A stretch of DNA of 64,000 nt from Doryteuthis pealeii (taxonomy: Eukaryota; Mollusca; Cephalopoda; Myopsida; Loliginidae): contig CM042141.1 of NCBI GenBank assembly GCA_023376005.1, positions 89,981,671 through 90,045,670 on the forward strand, given 5' to 3'. Shown piece after piece: positions 1 through 14,400 of the stretch. Both the position numbers and the translations under genes were made by a program. Within the stretch, counting starts at the first letter, position 1. Each line of letters opens with the position of its first letter. The notes beneath the pieces were generated by a model. It did no database searches. It was not told where the DNA came from and worked only from the letters and a program-made list of their open reading frames with translations.

Positions 1-94
1 AGGGAAACTATTTTCAACATTTTAGAGACACTGACAAATGATATTTTGTTTATATTTCTCCATTTACATGTTTTCTTTATTGGTTACATAAATA

Positions 95-660
95 CTATTT
101 TAGTATTATCTGCGTTATTCGGACTATTGTCCTCATCTTTATTGTTATTTGTACAACGTTTCGGCCGATATGCCCTCTGTGGCCTTCTTCAGGTATTTCT
201 TGTCGGACTCGGGAACCTTCTTTTCGAACTCGGGAACTTTCTTGTCGTAATCTGGAGCCATCACGGAACTTCAAACTTAACCCTTTATTTAGTCCTCGGG
301 GGTATCCTGTTCTCATTCCGCTAACCATAGCTGGGGTAGGAGTTGTGTTAATTATTTTTCTATGTTACTGCCTCTACTCAGGATTGAACCCGGAATCCAG
401 AGATAACTGTCACCTAGAACTGTCTTAACCTAACTACCTTATCCACTAGGACATGTGTCCAATTGGCGGCAGTAACATAGAAAAATAATTAACACAACTC
501 CTACCGACAAGAAATACCTGAAGAAGGCCGGAGGGCATATCGACCGAAACATTGTACAAATAACAAGGAAGATGGGGACAATAGTCCGAATAACGCAGAT
601 AATACTAATCATCAAGCCTCATCTCAAACATTCAGAGAAATACTATTTTGTATCGGACAA
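95..660. repeat. Inverted pair of an interspersed repeat with a hammerhead-like core
   Basis: Two oppositely oriented copies (about 95-345 and 480-660) face each other around a unique centre; the text at 340-365 returns inverted at 478-500. A second such pair lies at 23550-23980. On the minus strand of the left arm and the plus strand of the right arm there is CTGAAGA, a GGCC...GGCC stem and GAAAC, resembling a hammerhead catalytic core. No convincing stem I is seen, so activity is doubtful. The ORFs through this repeat are not credible genes. Confidence 0.6.
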
Positions 661-1380
661 GACATTCGTTCCAATCCTATATTCTTGGAAAAGTTATGAA
701 CACGTTTATTATTCCAGTTACGGGTTAAGTAGTAGTACAAATTTTACTTCTACAAATATGGCTTTGACTTTACATATTCCATGAAGGGTTATATGCCATT
801 AGACAAAGAAACCAAAGCAAATTTTTAACAGTCGAGGAAAGTATTTTAAAATGTTAAGAATTTGTTATGACCTGTTTAAGGGTCAATAAATAATAACTCA
901 ACACGGAGATAAAATGTAGAAAACAGATGTATTCAGCAATATATCAACGTACAATGAAAAGGGTTTCCTTGTTACAGCGTACACGAAGAACATGTATCTT
1001 CTATTTCTCACTTGAGTAGCTTTTTTCTGTTACATGGACTTACACTTTGGGTAAGTCCATGTTCGTGTCATAGGTGAGTCACCTACAACAGAATTAATGG
1101 CCATCTAATAACGAATTGGTGACATCCAGACAAAAGTAATGTAAAATCAGCTAGAATATTGGTGAGCTCATTTGGTGTTTTGGAGAGACTTGCTGTTAAG
1201 TCATCTCTTGTAAAGTCTTTAATTGTATCAGAACCTAATTAGTAGATTATAATACAATCCGTTTTTTTTCTCTCTTTAGTTTCTTTAGCATATAAATTCA
1301 CGACGTTTAATCTGAATGTTTGGATCTAACTTTTTATCCTTTTAAAAATGTTTTTATATTTTATTTTTGTATTTACATAG
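661..1380. other. Non-coding stretch upstream of the first visible exon
   Basis: No exon with matching phase, no recognisable transposon protein and no tRNA-like sequence. It is presumably intron of gene 1, because the exon corresponding to gene 2 exon 6 must lie further left. Confidence 0.5.
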
Positions 1381-1458
1381 GTCAATATGCTGTATAAAAA
1401 TATCGGCTCGACCGATGCGAGTTTTGGAGTGAATTTAATTGGATTCATTGTGGAACCG
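1381..1458 (+). CDS. Gene 1 exon a (early catalytic domain)
   Basis: 26 codons, phase 0 to 0, acceptor TACATAG, donor GGTAAT after GAACCG. Encodes VNMLYKN...[12 protein letters not shown]. It aligns residue for residue with gene 2 exon 7 (VNKIYNQ...FGVNIIGYVLEP), which is also 78 bp, confirming both boundaries. Confidence 0.85.
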
Positions 1459-4400
1459 GTAATTTTTTAAAATTCAAATCTTAAATTTGTTTGTTAAATG
1501 TTCACACATTACATTTGTTGTTGTTATTTTTAATCTGGCACACAGGCGTCTATAGAATACTCCGACTGCACTACTGCAAAGGGATATGACCCTCATGGAG
1601 ATACCAGTTGGCTGTGGGTAGCGACCCGTGATGCTTAAGGACCGAATCCTGTTGGCTGAGTAGTCCATGGCACGTAACATTCCACATTGGTTTTTACTTG
1701 GGCAAGATGCGCGGTCAAAGAAGGCCCAACCCGATTAATTACGGAAGACCATAGCACCTATATGATTGTCCGGACTCTATTGCTCTTATCACAAACCTTA
1801 ACTCTTTTTATCATTTATGTACTATAAGGCGGTGGCTGAGGGCCTTAGTTTCCTGGGTATCACGTTAAATTGCATCTAGTGATGAGGTTCCAGTTCTGGA
1901 GCTCTGAGGAGTGTGGAGTACCCTTTATTGACATTACTCTCAGGTCCACTGTGACCCGAGTGGTATTACCTGTTAGGGTTCCATCTATGGGTTAAATAGA
2001 TAGAAATTGAGTTAAATAACCAACAAGAATGAATAAAACAAAAACGTCTTCGGCATAAAATGACCCAACAAGGGTTGACATGCCGAAAAGTCTAACCAAC
2101 CAACCAACCACTTTGAGATCACCCAATCACAATCAAAAGATCAGTCTTAGTATTAATTAACAAGAAAAGAACTTGTAATTTGGTGGATTTATCCGTTCCA
2201 GCAGATCATAAATTGAAAATAAAAGAAAACGAAAAGATTGACAAATACTTGGATTTTACCAGAGAACTGAAAAGTTGTGAAACAAAGCTGATGGTGTTAC
2301 CGATTGTAATTGGAAGACTTGGAACGGTCCCCAAAGGCTTGAAAAAGAGAGGACTAGTGGAAGAACCGAGACTATCCAAACCACAGCACTGTTAAGATCA
2401 GCTGGAATGCTTGTAAGATAATCTGGATCATTCTTAAAATAATCCAGGGAGGAACTCCGACAAATAGACTAAAGGACAAGGAAATTGATGACGATGCACA
2501 AAGTATTACACCGGTGAGATGGCATAGACAGACTCTATGTGTCAAGAAAAGAAAGAGGAAAAGAACTCGCTAGCTTTAAGGATTGCATATATGCAACAAT
2601 CGAGAAATATACTAAAAAAAGGCAAAGAAATACTAATTACAACAGTCATTAATATCAATTGCAACATAAGAAAAAAACTAGCAAACAGATGGGAAGAAAA
2701 ATAACTATATAGATAATTAAAGCGAAAAACTGAAGAGATGGAACGCGTGAAGACCTGGACATGGCTAAAAAAGGGAAACCTCAAGAGAGAAACAATCTCG
2801 TATAATAGAAGCACAAAATAATGCCATAAGGACCAATTATATCAAAGTGATATATATATATATATATAAGACGCAATAGAATAGCAAATGTAGGGCGTGT
2901 GGAGACAGAGATGAAACAGTTAATCACATAATAAGCGAATGCAGCAAACTAGCACAAAAGGAGTACAAGATTAGACCCAACTGGGTGGGAGAGGTGATCC
3001 TCTGTGAATTATGCAAATGATTAAATTGTGACCATACTATTAAATGTTATATGCATAAACTAGAATCCGCCCAAGAGAATGAAACCCATAAGATTCTCTG
3101 GGATTTTAAGATACAAACGGATCACCTAACCCCTTCCAGAAGACCAGCTATAGTTAACAAGAAAAAGAGGATTCTGGCGTTCCAGTGGATCACAAAGTGA
3201 AAATGAAAGAAAACGAAAAGAGAGACAAATACTTGGACCTTGCCAGAGAACAAAAAATTGACAACTGTGGAACATGTGGGTGATACCAATTGTAGTTTGT
3301 GTCCGTGGAACGGTCCCTAAGGGTTTGGAGAAGAACTGGAAGAATTGGAAATCAGGGGAAGAATCGATACCATCCAGACAACAGTATAATTACAATCGGC
3401 TCGAAGAAGAGTCTTGGAGACCTGAGGAGACTTGTTGTCACTCAGACTCCAGTGAAAGACCACACGATTTTGGGGAAAAAAACTTGAAAATCGTAATATA
3501 ATGAAGATAGGTCATGTAAAATTGAAATTAAAAAGTACGATTTGATAACATATACCGTATTTGACGCCATATAGGACGCACTTTTTTTCAAAATTTTGGC
3601 TAAAAAAATTGCCCTGTGTCTTATACATCGTAGGTGAAATTTGAGACCTTCCGTAGGCCGAGGCTAATCTTCTCTATGATGCTCACTAACCCAGCTTACG
3701 CTCAGTACTTTTACCTACCCTAAACTCCATGCATCCTTATTTTAGCCATGTTTCTGTTTGTATAATGCACAGCTAGACTGTTTTCAACAATATATGCGTA
3801 AATACTCTAAAAAATTTTTCCTGAATCTGACATGTTGAAATGGGAGTGCGTCTTATATGCTGTCAAATACGGTAGATCATTTTTTTAACGTAATTTATTT
3901 ATTTATTTTTAGGATGATACCCATCTTTATCGATTTGAAGATGATGCTCCAGGAGATTACTTGAACGGAAAGTTATCTCTGGATGCACTTGCAAAACATC
4001 CAGATGTCCCAAACGCCGACCACGTTATTATGTTTTCAGCGTAAGTTATGACTTTTACTTGAGTCTTTCTTATTCTTATTGTTATTATATTTGCAAATAT
4101 ATGCACCCTCCGCCGGGTACAAATATTCAAGTTTTAATGTAATAAAATATTATATTAAATTAGAAAGGCTAATGAAACTAAATAAGAATGCAGATAAAAA
4201 TATTTGAAACTGAGGGGGCAATAATCGAAAAATAGAACAACTGAAACTTACTCTTCCATCGCTAATTTTTTTCTAATCTTACTATTTAGTTAAAATAGAA
4301 AGTAAAGAATAAAATTACAGTTATTTCTTCTTGTTAATGGATTTCTTTTAAGATTTATACCCGAGATTTTTGCTTATATTCATTAAGATAAAACCAAACA

Positions 4401-7400
4401 ATTAGAAATCAATAATACTAAACACATATATATCAAAATCAAATTTTAAATATCAATATGCAAATTAGCCTTCTCGTCCACACTGTAAACTGCTATTTTG
4501 TTGTATATATAAATACAATTGCATGTTATTAGTATCTAGATATGGCTAAAAGTATTGATAATGTAAAACAATTTTATTAATAATTAAGGTTTAAATAAAA
4601 AATAAAATCATGGAGAATGTGACGTAAATAACAAAGGGAATTGTATTTGAGTAGTGATATAGTTTCGGTTATAGACAAACACACAATCTCCATTATAATA
4701 AGATTATCTCTGTTATTTCTTCTATGCTGACCGGATTATTCTGGTTTCCTGTCTTCTTGGATTTGTCTTGGATTTTATTAATGAAAACAAAGAATGAATT
4801 TATTTTCGACGTCTTCATTTTCAAGAATCCATAACCGCACGCGTTGCACGTTTACTACGACGCCTGGTACTACTCTGATTGACTAACTTAACTCATTCTC
4901 ACGGTTGGGTAGTCACATGACTAAACCAACCAATGAGAGAACTATGTTTTTATTACTGAAAAATAGAGGTTCTGTATAAATAATGCAAATGCATTCCGAT
5001 TAATCTTACTATCGAAAATCAGTGATAAAGTATTGTCAGTGGTCATAAATGAATTTAAGCATTATAGTATAATTGAAGCGATTCCTATTAAATAATAATC
5101 GTTTGTTTGCAGACAGTTATAAATAATCAAATATTTCTATCAAATTATAATAATCTATAAACAATTATATGGTTTAATGTAATTATTCCTATTTGATAAT
5201 AACAAAAAGGTACCCCTGTTTCTTCCTATCTAAAACCAATATTTTGCGATAATTTAATGGCATGGCAACTCCTTAAGGGTTATTTAATGCCGAAGTTTGA
5301 TTCATTTGTAAATGTTTGATTATAATCATAACTATATTTCCAACCTTCCATTGTAATCATGTTTACATCATTTATGTCATCAAGTATTCTGATCTAATAC
5401 TAATATGTCTCCTAAAACTTTTCAGAGCTCCTTTTGATTTTTCTTTACAGACATAATATATCAAAAAATCCTTCAACTGTAGGTAAGTGTTTTTATTTCA
5501 TTGCCTCAAATGAAATGCTTCATATGTTTGTAGGATCTGCAGAAACATGTGAACATTTTGTTTATTAACTTACATAAACATATCAGTAGTATAGACGAGT
5601 AAACATTGTATCAAGGGGAGACAACTTCATATACGTGGTATGTCTGGAAAGTTCCCGGACTGGTGTCACAAATGATATGAGGGGCATCGTCTACTGTGAG
5701 TTCTTGTTGCAGACCAGACGATCAACCAGCATGTATATAAAGAGATACTGCGGCGTTTGCTTCGTTCAGTGCGCGAGAAGAGGCGAGAGATGTGGCAGGA
5801 CAATTCGCGGGTGCCCACACTGCCCTGAGTATCCCAGAGTTCCTGGCCCAGAAGAACATCACAGTGCTGGAGAAACCTCTCTACTCGCCCGACCTGGCTC
5901 CATGCGATTTTGTCCTCTTCCCCAAGCTCAAGGGGGTCATGAAGGGAACCCGTTTTGAGGATGTGCACGACACCGAAAAAGGCCGAGACGACAGAGCTAC
6001 AGAGAATCCCGGAAGAATCCTTCCAGGAGTGGATGCAAGCGTGGCAGAGAAGGATGGGGGAAGTATATTAGACCCCAGGAGGATTACTTTGAAGGAGATA
6101 ACTTGTAGTTTGTAATTTGGATTTGAAATAAATGTTTTGTGTCACCAGTCCTGGAACTTTGCTGACATACCTCGAAGATACAATTGAAAGTGATATATAA
6201 TGAATAGGTTTGCCTATTCATTTTGTAATGTAGTGTAGTAATAAAGTAAATTCCGTGGCAGAGAAGGATGGGGGATTACTTTGAAGGAGATAACTTGTAG
6301 TTAGTAGTTTGGATTTGAAATAAATTTTGTTGTGACACCAGTCCTAGAACATTTCTGACATATCTCGTATATTAACTGCAAAGCTACAAGGGAAGGGAAC
6401 ACAGATAGGATCGAAATTCCTACAATTAAAATGACCTGCGAGGTCAGAATAGGCTCCGAACTATTATTTCATAGTGATTTCATTCAATATGATATTTTTA
6501 ACTGCCACGCCACGGTGATTTACCACCTGGGGTTATTTTATGCCAAATTAGAGAATCGCATTAATTGTACGTTCATACTTACATTTTCGTATAGTCATGC
6601 CATTGAATACGAATTATTCTTAAATAGGTTTACTTCATCGATTGATGGGACACTAACAGGTACTTTAATGAGAGTAATGGCGATAAAGGGTTCCTCCATC
6701 CTCCCTAGATCTCCAGAACTGGATTCTTACCATCAGACGTTGTTTAGAGTCATACCCAGGACACCCCTTTTTGTTAAGTCGTCTTACCCCTTGGCAGATG
6801 ATACAGTCAACGTATTCTAAGCCCTGCCGTCAGAGCGATTCTAAGTTGAAGTAGTGTCATCAGTTTTATACTATTTTTATTTTCTTATATTAGTCATATA
6901 GCTAGACTGTTTCCCCAGTGATACTTGCATCAGAAAAATAAGGTTTAAAAAAGGTCGGCTTTGGGTTATTTTTATCACACTTTTAACCTGGTGTTAAGTT
7001 TTTAATTGCCATTGCTTGGCCTTATAGCACAAGCGCTTATCTGGTGGAATCCTTGATAAAGAGTCCGTCAACAATGTGAATCCTTTGGTTATTAAAGTGT
7101 CCTGAGTTACTGGTAATCGTATAAGTCCTTCGTGAGTATTGGTAAAGATCCCGGCAATCCTATGTGCGTCCTCCAAGAGAGCAATTTGAATATGACCAAT
7201 ATGGGGGGTTTAAATATTCTATCAGGCCAGTATTACTGGCAGTGATTGGTTAGAAGAGTCAATCACGTGACCTTAGCCAGTCTATAAGTATAGGCGGGGA
7301 ACTAGCACACACTGTATATACAGAAAACTGCAACACCTGGTTTCACATCTTATGCGATTCTGAATTCGCAGTATCGCTAAATAATCAATCCTTGAAAATA

Positions 7401-10400
7401 TTCTCCAGTTCTCAAAACAGATGGTATTTTGATACAAATAATCCGATTGAATATGAAACAAATTCGCTAAGCGTTTTATTTGCTAAATTTTACAGCCATT
7501 AACTTTAAGGATTTTATTACACCGCGTGTTGCCACCAACTTTAGAGTAGAAATGCCAAAGTCGTGTCTGTGTCTGTTAAATGTGTATTGTTTGGTTTGTT
7601 GGATTTTACGGCATGTCAACATTTGTTGGGTTATTTTATGCCGAAGACGTTTTGTACTATTTCTACTTGATGGGTATTCAAAGATTTTTTTAAAACTCAA
7701 ATCTTTAACACATTTTTTCTATGTAACCTATAAATGGTACCCTAACAGGTACTACCACTCAGGATCAGTGGACCTGGGAGTAATGGTACTCCACACTTCA
7801 CCATTAGATGCTGTTTTACCAGGATACTAAGACCCTCAGCCACCGCCTTCTAACACATATAGGATAAAAGTGGCTTGGACTTGCCATAAGGCAATAGGAT
7901 TGGGACAATCATAAAGGTGCTAGGGATTAATCCATCAAAGGGTGTGACTCTAAATTGCATCTGGTGGTGAGGCTCTAGTTCTTTAAATCTGACAAGTTTA
8001 GTATTCTTCATTGCCATTACTCCCAGGTCCACTCTGACTCTGAGTGTTTGTACTTGTCACGGTCCAATCTATGGGTCTGTCTGAAAATTTTTCGTATTCG
8101 ATAGAACCGTTTGAAAAAAAAAGCTCGTAAGAAACAACGACACAAAAAATGTAATTATGAACGTACAATGAACGCAATTCCCTAACCTCTAATATAAAAT
8201 AACCCTAGACGGTTTGACATTCTGTTGAAATCAATCAATTATTTGTCGAGGCGTACAGACAGCATGGATTCCCTTGCTAAAAATTGCATAGCAGTTTTGC
8301 TTCGAAGTGACTCACAATCAGGACTAAAAAAAAAAAAAAAAATTCTTGATATATGATTTTTTTATATTATCATCACGAAAAGAATTTGTTAAAAAACGAA
8401 AGAATAGTTATCAAGTACTTTCGGTTCTACTTTAAATCATTTAAAGTAGAACCGAAAGTACTTGATAACTATTCTTTCGTTTTTTAACAAATTCTTTTCG
8501 TGATGATAATATAAAAAAATCATTAGAAAAATTGAAAAGAAATATATATAATAGTCAAAAAAGTATCGAAATTTTGTATACTTTTTGACACACCTTGTAT
8601 TCTGAAAAAAAAATAACGTTCCATTCATTAATTATTTTCAGAATACAAGGTGTGTCAAAAAAGTACCAAGTTTAAAGCTGTATTTACCAAGATAAGAATG
8701 AATGGAGCGTTATTTTTTTTTTTCAGAATACAAGGCGTGTCAAAAAATACAAAAAATCTCGAAAGTTTTTGGACACACCTTGTATATACGAGGTGTGTCA
8801 TAAAAGTATCAAGATTGATGCTGTATTCACCAAAATAAAAATGAACAATGAATGGAACGTTAATTTTCTTACAAGGTGCGTCATAAAAGTATCGAGGATT
8901 GAAGCTGTATTTACCAAGATAGACATGAATAATGAATGGAAAGTGTTTGTTTTTTTCAGAATACAAGGTGTGTCAAAAAGTACTAAAATCTCGATACTTT
9001 CGTAACACACCTTATATATAATATATATATATATATATAAACACTAACAAGTAGAATAAGATTAGATAATATAACTGCGTTTACAGAGGAGATAGAAGAG
9101 TTATAATCCTTGACAGATGTGGTCATATAATAACAATTATTGGCATATAGTATTTTTGTCTTTATAATAATTTCTGTATATTAACATTTTAATGTTTTTG
9201 TCTCCGCAGGTTTGGCTAATGTTGGAGCCATGTGCCATAGCGAAAGTGTTTCTTTGTGTAGGTCTCTGAAGAGTTTCGAAGAAATACACGTTGTCGCACA
9301 CGAAATTGGACACAGGTAATTCGACATAATATTGATATTTTTGATAATAATAATAATAATAATAATAACTAGCAAATATATGCACCCTCCGGGTGCAAGT
9401 ATTTAAGTTTTGATATAATAAAATATCATATTAAATTAGAAAGGCTAATGAAACTGACTAAGAATGCAGATAAAAAGATCTGCAACAAAGGGGGTATAAT
9501 CAAAAAATAGAACAACTTTGAAACTAACTATTCCATCATTTTCCATTACTCCCCTCTTTCATTGGTAAATTTTCCTAATTTAACTATTTAGTTAAAATAG
9601 GAAGTAAAGGATAATATTGCAGTTATTTCTTCTTGTAAATAAATTTCTTTTAAGATTTATCCACGAGATTTTTCTTTATATTTCTTAAGATAAAACCAAA
9701 CAATTAGAAATCAATAATACCAAGCTCATATTTATTAAAATAAAATGTTAAATATCAATATGCAAATTAGCCTTCTCGTTCAAACTGTAAACCGCTATTT
9801 TGTTGTATGTATAAATACAATTGCATGTTATTAGTACGTAGATATGGTCAACAGTATAAATAATGTAAAACAATTTTTATTAATAACTGAAGGTTTAAAA
9901 GAATGAAATCATGGAGAATTTGACGTAAATAATTAAGGGAATTGGGACTTGAGTAGTAATATAGTTTCGGTTACAGACAGAAAAATACACAATCTCCATT
10001 ATAATAAGATGTATATATTAATTCGCTAGTACCTACCTGCGTTTGTTTCACTTTAGCGAACATATCCGATCAGCAGAAGTTTCGTTATTGGGGAGCTACT
10101 ATATGAATGTACAGTGGACATGATGGGGCACAAAATAAAATTGTCTCCCTTTTTATATCGGAGGCGGAGCTTAAAACGTCACATGTCCATTTTGTCACAT
10201 GACAAAGTGAGCCCTGAGATCTAGCTCTTTCTTCAACAAGATGTGGAACAAAACGGACGTTGAGTCATTTGGTCCCGTGCGACAAAGCACATATGTGCCC
10301 ACTTTGTTTCCAAAGCTCCCATACTAAGGGGAAATCTGTAAGTGGTTTCAACCACTTTTTTACCTTACACTTCTTGTTGAAACATCCTTGTGTCCGGTTT

Positions 10401-11298
10401 ATGTTTTGGGACTGAACTATTGTTATCCCTCTATTGCTGTTCTTGATACATATTATTACCCTACATAAATTGACTTGTCTTTTTCCTACCGAATATTCTA
10501 TGTTGGGTTACTCTCTTTTGGATAACCTAATAACCATTATAGGAATGCAGGTGTTAGCTTTGAACTAATTGTATAAACGTACAAGGAACAATAAACCTTT
10601 GAGCAGAAAATAGCTCTAGACGGGTTGAAATGCCCTTAAAGTCAACCAATTAATTAATCAATCAATCTTCTTTAGCTCTAATCGTATCAATAACCTAATT
10701 CTTGCTTTTTGTTCTCATTTTTTTTTTGTTGATATTTTTAACCAGCATGAACAGCATTCACGATGGCGAACAAAACAATTGTCAGGAATCCGCGGGTTAC
10801 ATCATGTCAGCGACAACAATTAGTTTTCCTAACAAACAACAAATGCTAAACAATTACAAATTTTCAGAATGCAGTATTAAAGCTATGGTAAACTACGCAG
10901 CAAGTCTTAATAGGTAAGTTGGAACTTTTGCCATTCTTGAACTTTCTTGACCGTAGGAGCAGTGTTCAAAATTGCAATACCTTAAAAGAATAATACTATA
11001 AGAATTCTTTGTGTGGTTCTTATAATACGTTATAAGGCTCAGAGTAACCTTCCAACGTAGGTGAATATATACATAAATAAAACCGAACAAAGAAGTACAA
11101 CATAACAACAATACAGACTTTATTGTCTGAGCATGTGGAACATGGCATACATGACATTATACAAACAGATAGGACGAAAGTCCTTTGGAAGTGAGAAAGA
11201 GTTCATAAAGAATATGAGAGTCACTTACTGATAGTTGGTGGGGGCAAAGCCCCCCACATAATGCACAAAGACACCACGCGTCTAGTCCGTCTTTTGTG

Positions 11299-11346
<48 letters not shown>

Positions 11347-11399
11347 CTTCCCGAGCACATTTCTCTTCCCTTCCTTTCACTCTTCTGATCTTGATTTAA

Positions 11400-11457
<58 letters not shown>

Positions 11458-14400
11458 CTAACATATTAGTGTTATTACTTCCGCTGGCACTCTAGTTACT
11501 CCTCTCTGGATCGCCTGCACCACCTCTGTTGTCTCATTTCATTGTCTATATATGTGCAAGAGTCATTCAATGAATAAAGGGATTTCTTTATTTTTTTTTT
11601 TTTTTTTTTCTTAAATGCAAAGTAATTTTTTTTTCATAAATGTAAACTCTGAATTGTTTGGAATTGGTTTATAGCAATAACTCATTTTAATCTCACAAAT
11701 ATATTTGTTTGGAGGCTATTAAAAATGGCGGCAAATCTAACAGATACTCCAGGTTTGAAACAGGGGTCTCTCATCAAATTTTTGCTGACTGAGAAGTGCA
11801 AACCTTTAGAAATTTGCAGAAGAATGTGTGATGTTTAATTTGCACATAGTTAAATATCTTCAAGCATTCCTATCCAATAACAATAATTTTCAAGCAGATC
11901 TATTTAATCCAAAGATGGAACCCTAATAGATATCACACCGGTTCAGAGTGGACCTGGGAGTAATGACAACGAAGGGATATTCTACCCTTGCCAGATCTCC
12001 AGAGCTGGAGCCTCATCACCGGGTGTACTTTAGTGTCATGCGCAGGACACTTCTTTTTTTTTGGGGGGGGGGATTCAGTCAGCGTATTATCAGCCCGTAT
12101 TCTAATTGGATGAAACTTGATTCTTTTCCTCTCTTTTCAGTAATAACTGCCTTTTGAAAAATGCTAAGGCTGCTATAATACCAACAAAACCCACCGGTCA
12201 ACTATATCCTCCAAAAGAACAATGTAAAACATCCTCAAGCTCTAAAGGACTCTGCTCGGTAAGTAAATATATATATATATGCTCCCCACTCCCCAGGGGG
12301 TTGAGCACTTTGGAGGGGATTTCGCTGACGACCGCCAAGTGTAAACGCAACACTCTCCTATAAAAGGTATGGAGCACTCTATGGCGGCCTTTACATACAA
12401 ACAGATGTGTGTATCAAAACAGTTAAAATCCCCATCCCGTTCTGTAGGTGACGATAGCCGAGTGGTTAAGCTGTCCGAATGATGCTGAATCGATCGGGTT
12501 TCTATCCTAGCTGTAGGTAGGTTACAAATGTCTAGCCACACCGAAGAGACGTGATACGTTAAAACACGGTATCTGTTTCAACACATCACGTCTCTTCAGT
12601 GTGGCTAGACATTTGCAAGCTACCTCCAGTCGGGATGGAAACCTCATTGATTTATCAGCAGTCAGGCTCCTTGACCACTCGGCCATCACCACCTACAAAC
12701 TAGGATTATGATTTTAACTGATAAACACATACATCTGTGTATATGTAAAGGCCGCCAGAGAGTGCTCCATCCGTATCGGAGAGCTTTGCCTTTAATTGGC
12801 GGTCGTCAGCCAAAATCCCCTCCAAAGTGTTCAATATATATGTGTGTGTGTGTGTGTGTATTGTTAAAGACCGCGGAATATTTCTTCGTAATCATTTTCA
12901 GGTGTAGTCGTTCAAGATTTCTTGTTATTTTTCGTACATGGGATCACCATGTATGAAAAATAACAAGAAATCTTGAACGACTATATGACATATATACAAA
13001 TATATATGAAAAACAGAAAAGAAGGAAAAAAGAGAGAGTTAAATCAAGATTATTATACTTTTTATATATTGAACTATTTAGCAACAGCTCTTAAGAAAAC
13101 ATATCAAACGTTGTAATAATCAAATTATCATACTGTGGTATATCCACAGTTCCTGCTTCTAAAATATATTCTGGGTGCGATATATAAGCAAAACACTTTA
13201 AAATAATTCAACAAGAACAGAATATTTATTATTGAACAAATACGCAAAGAAGAAGAAAATAAAAAATCTACTTGTGATTTATCGTTCCACTTGTATATTA
13301 TCAAATAAAACATTCGACTTAGTTGTGTGTGTGTGTGTGTGTGTGTGTGTTTGTACATTAGAATCTACTAGCAAAATAAAAAAAAACGCTCCCGGGCGAT
13401 GTGTTGCATAGTGGTTTCTTCAAACTCACGCTACTCTGACTCGTATACGTTGTGGGTATACAGCGGACATCGTTCCTGACCCCTAGACGATGTATCTAGT
13501 AGTCGGCTACTAAACTTCAATAACAACAGATACGCGTATACAAAAGATGACTCTTCTTTATTTTCTTCGGTGTGTGGTAGGTGAGTGGCGGGCATGGAAA
13601 ATGACACTACGACTACTTATGTGGTGGAAGGTGGTGGGCGAGCCTCACTGCTCGCTAGCAGCGCCCGACCGTATCGACGGTCGGACACCTTGTGCTCTCT
13701 GCGCCGTCTCTCCGGGTCTCTCTTTCGGGTCTGTCCGGGTCTGCTTAAGTACCGACGACCGCCCACACATTCCTTTGTTCCTTGACCGGAAGTCCTTTCC
13801 CTTTGTTCAAGTTAGCGTTTGTCCAGATGAGTCCTTTGTCACACCTCTTTTGTTATACTAAGATTTCTGTCTCGCCTATCTATTGTATTCTCAGTTCAAT
13901 TTTCCTTTGTCTTTTCGACTTCCCGCGCAAAACAAACAGTCAATCTGCAACAGATGTAAAAATAGATTTTTGAAATATATTGGGTGGGAGTAAAAAATTC
14001 AGTGTCTGCGAGTTTGTACCCTAAGTAAGTAAAATCATCAAATTCATTAAAGGATTAAAAAATAAAACAATTTGAAATGTAAACTTTAAATATGTATTAA
14101 AATAAAACAAACTATATATAGATATATAATACCAGTCATGTATTTATTAAAACTTGTTTTAAAAAACAATGAGGACAGACTAATGTTGCATGTTCAAATT
14201 TTGAGTGTATCTATTCTATGTTATGATGATTTTGGGTAATGTGACGTAAGCAGTAACCGGAAGCGAATATCCATTATTAATAAGATGTAATCTCAAAGTT
14301 CCTGTTATATTCCCCATTGCTGGGTATATAATTGAGAGCGATAGTCTTCGGGTGATAGTGAGAGATACATTAGAGAGAGAGAGGCTTACTTGTTTGTTTC

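Noticed and set aside
12448..12510. A tRNA-Ser/Leu gene
   Set aside because: A-box-like text is present but the acceptor and anticodon stems do not pair, and it sits in an inverted SINE pair.
13547..13973. ORFs in the GC-rich block
   Set aside because: They lie within the solo LTR and match no protein pattern I recognise.
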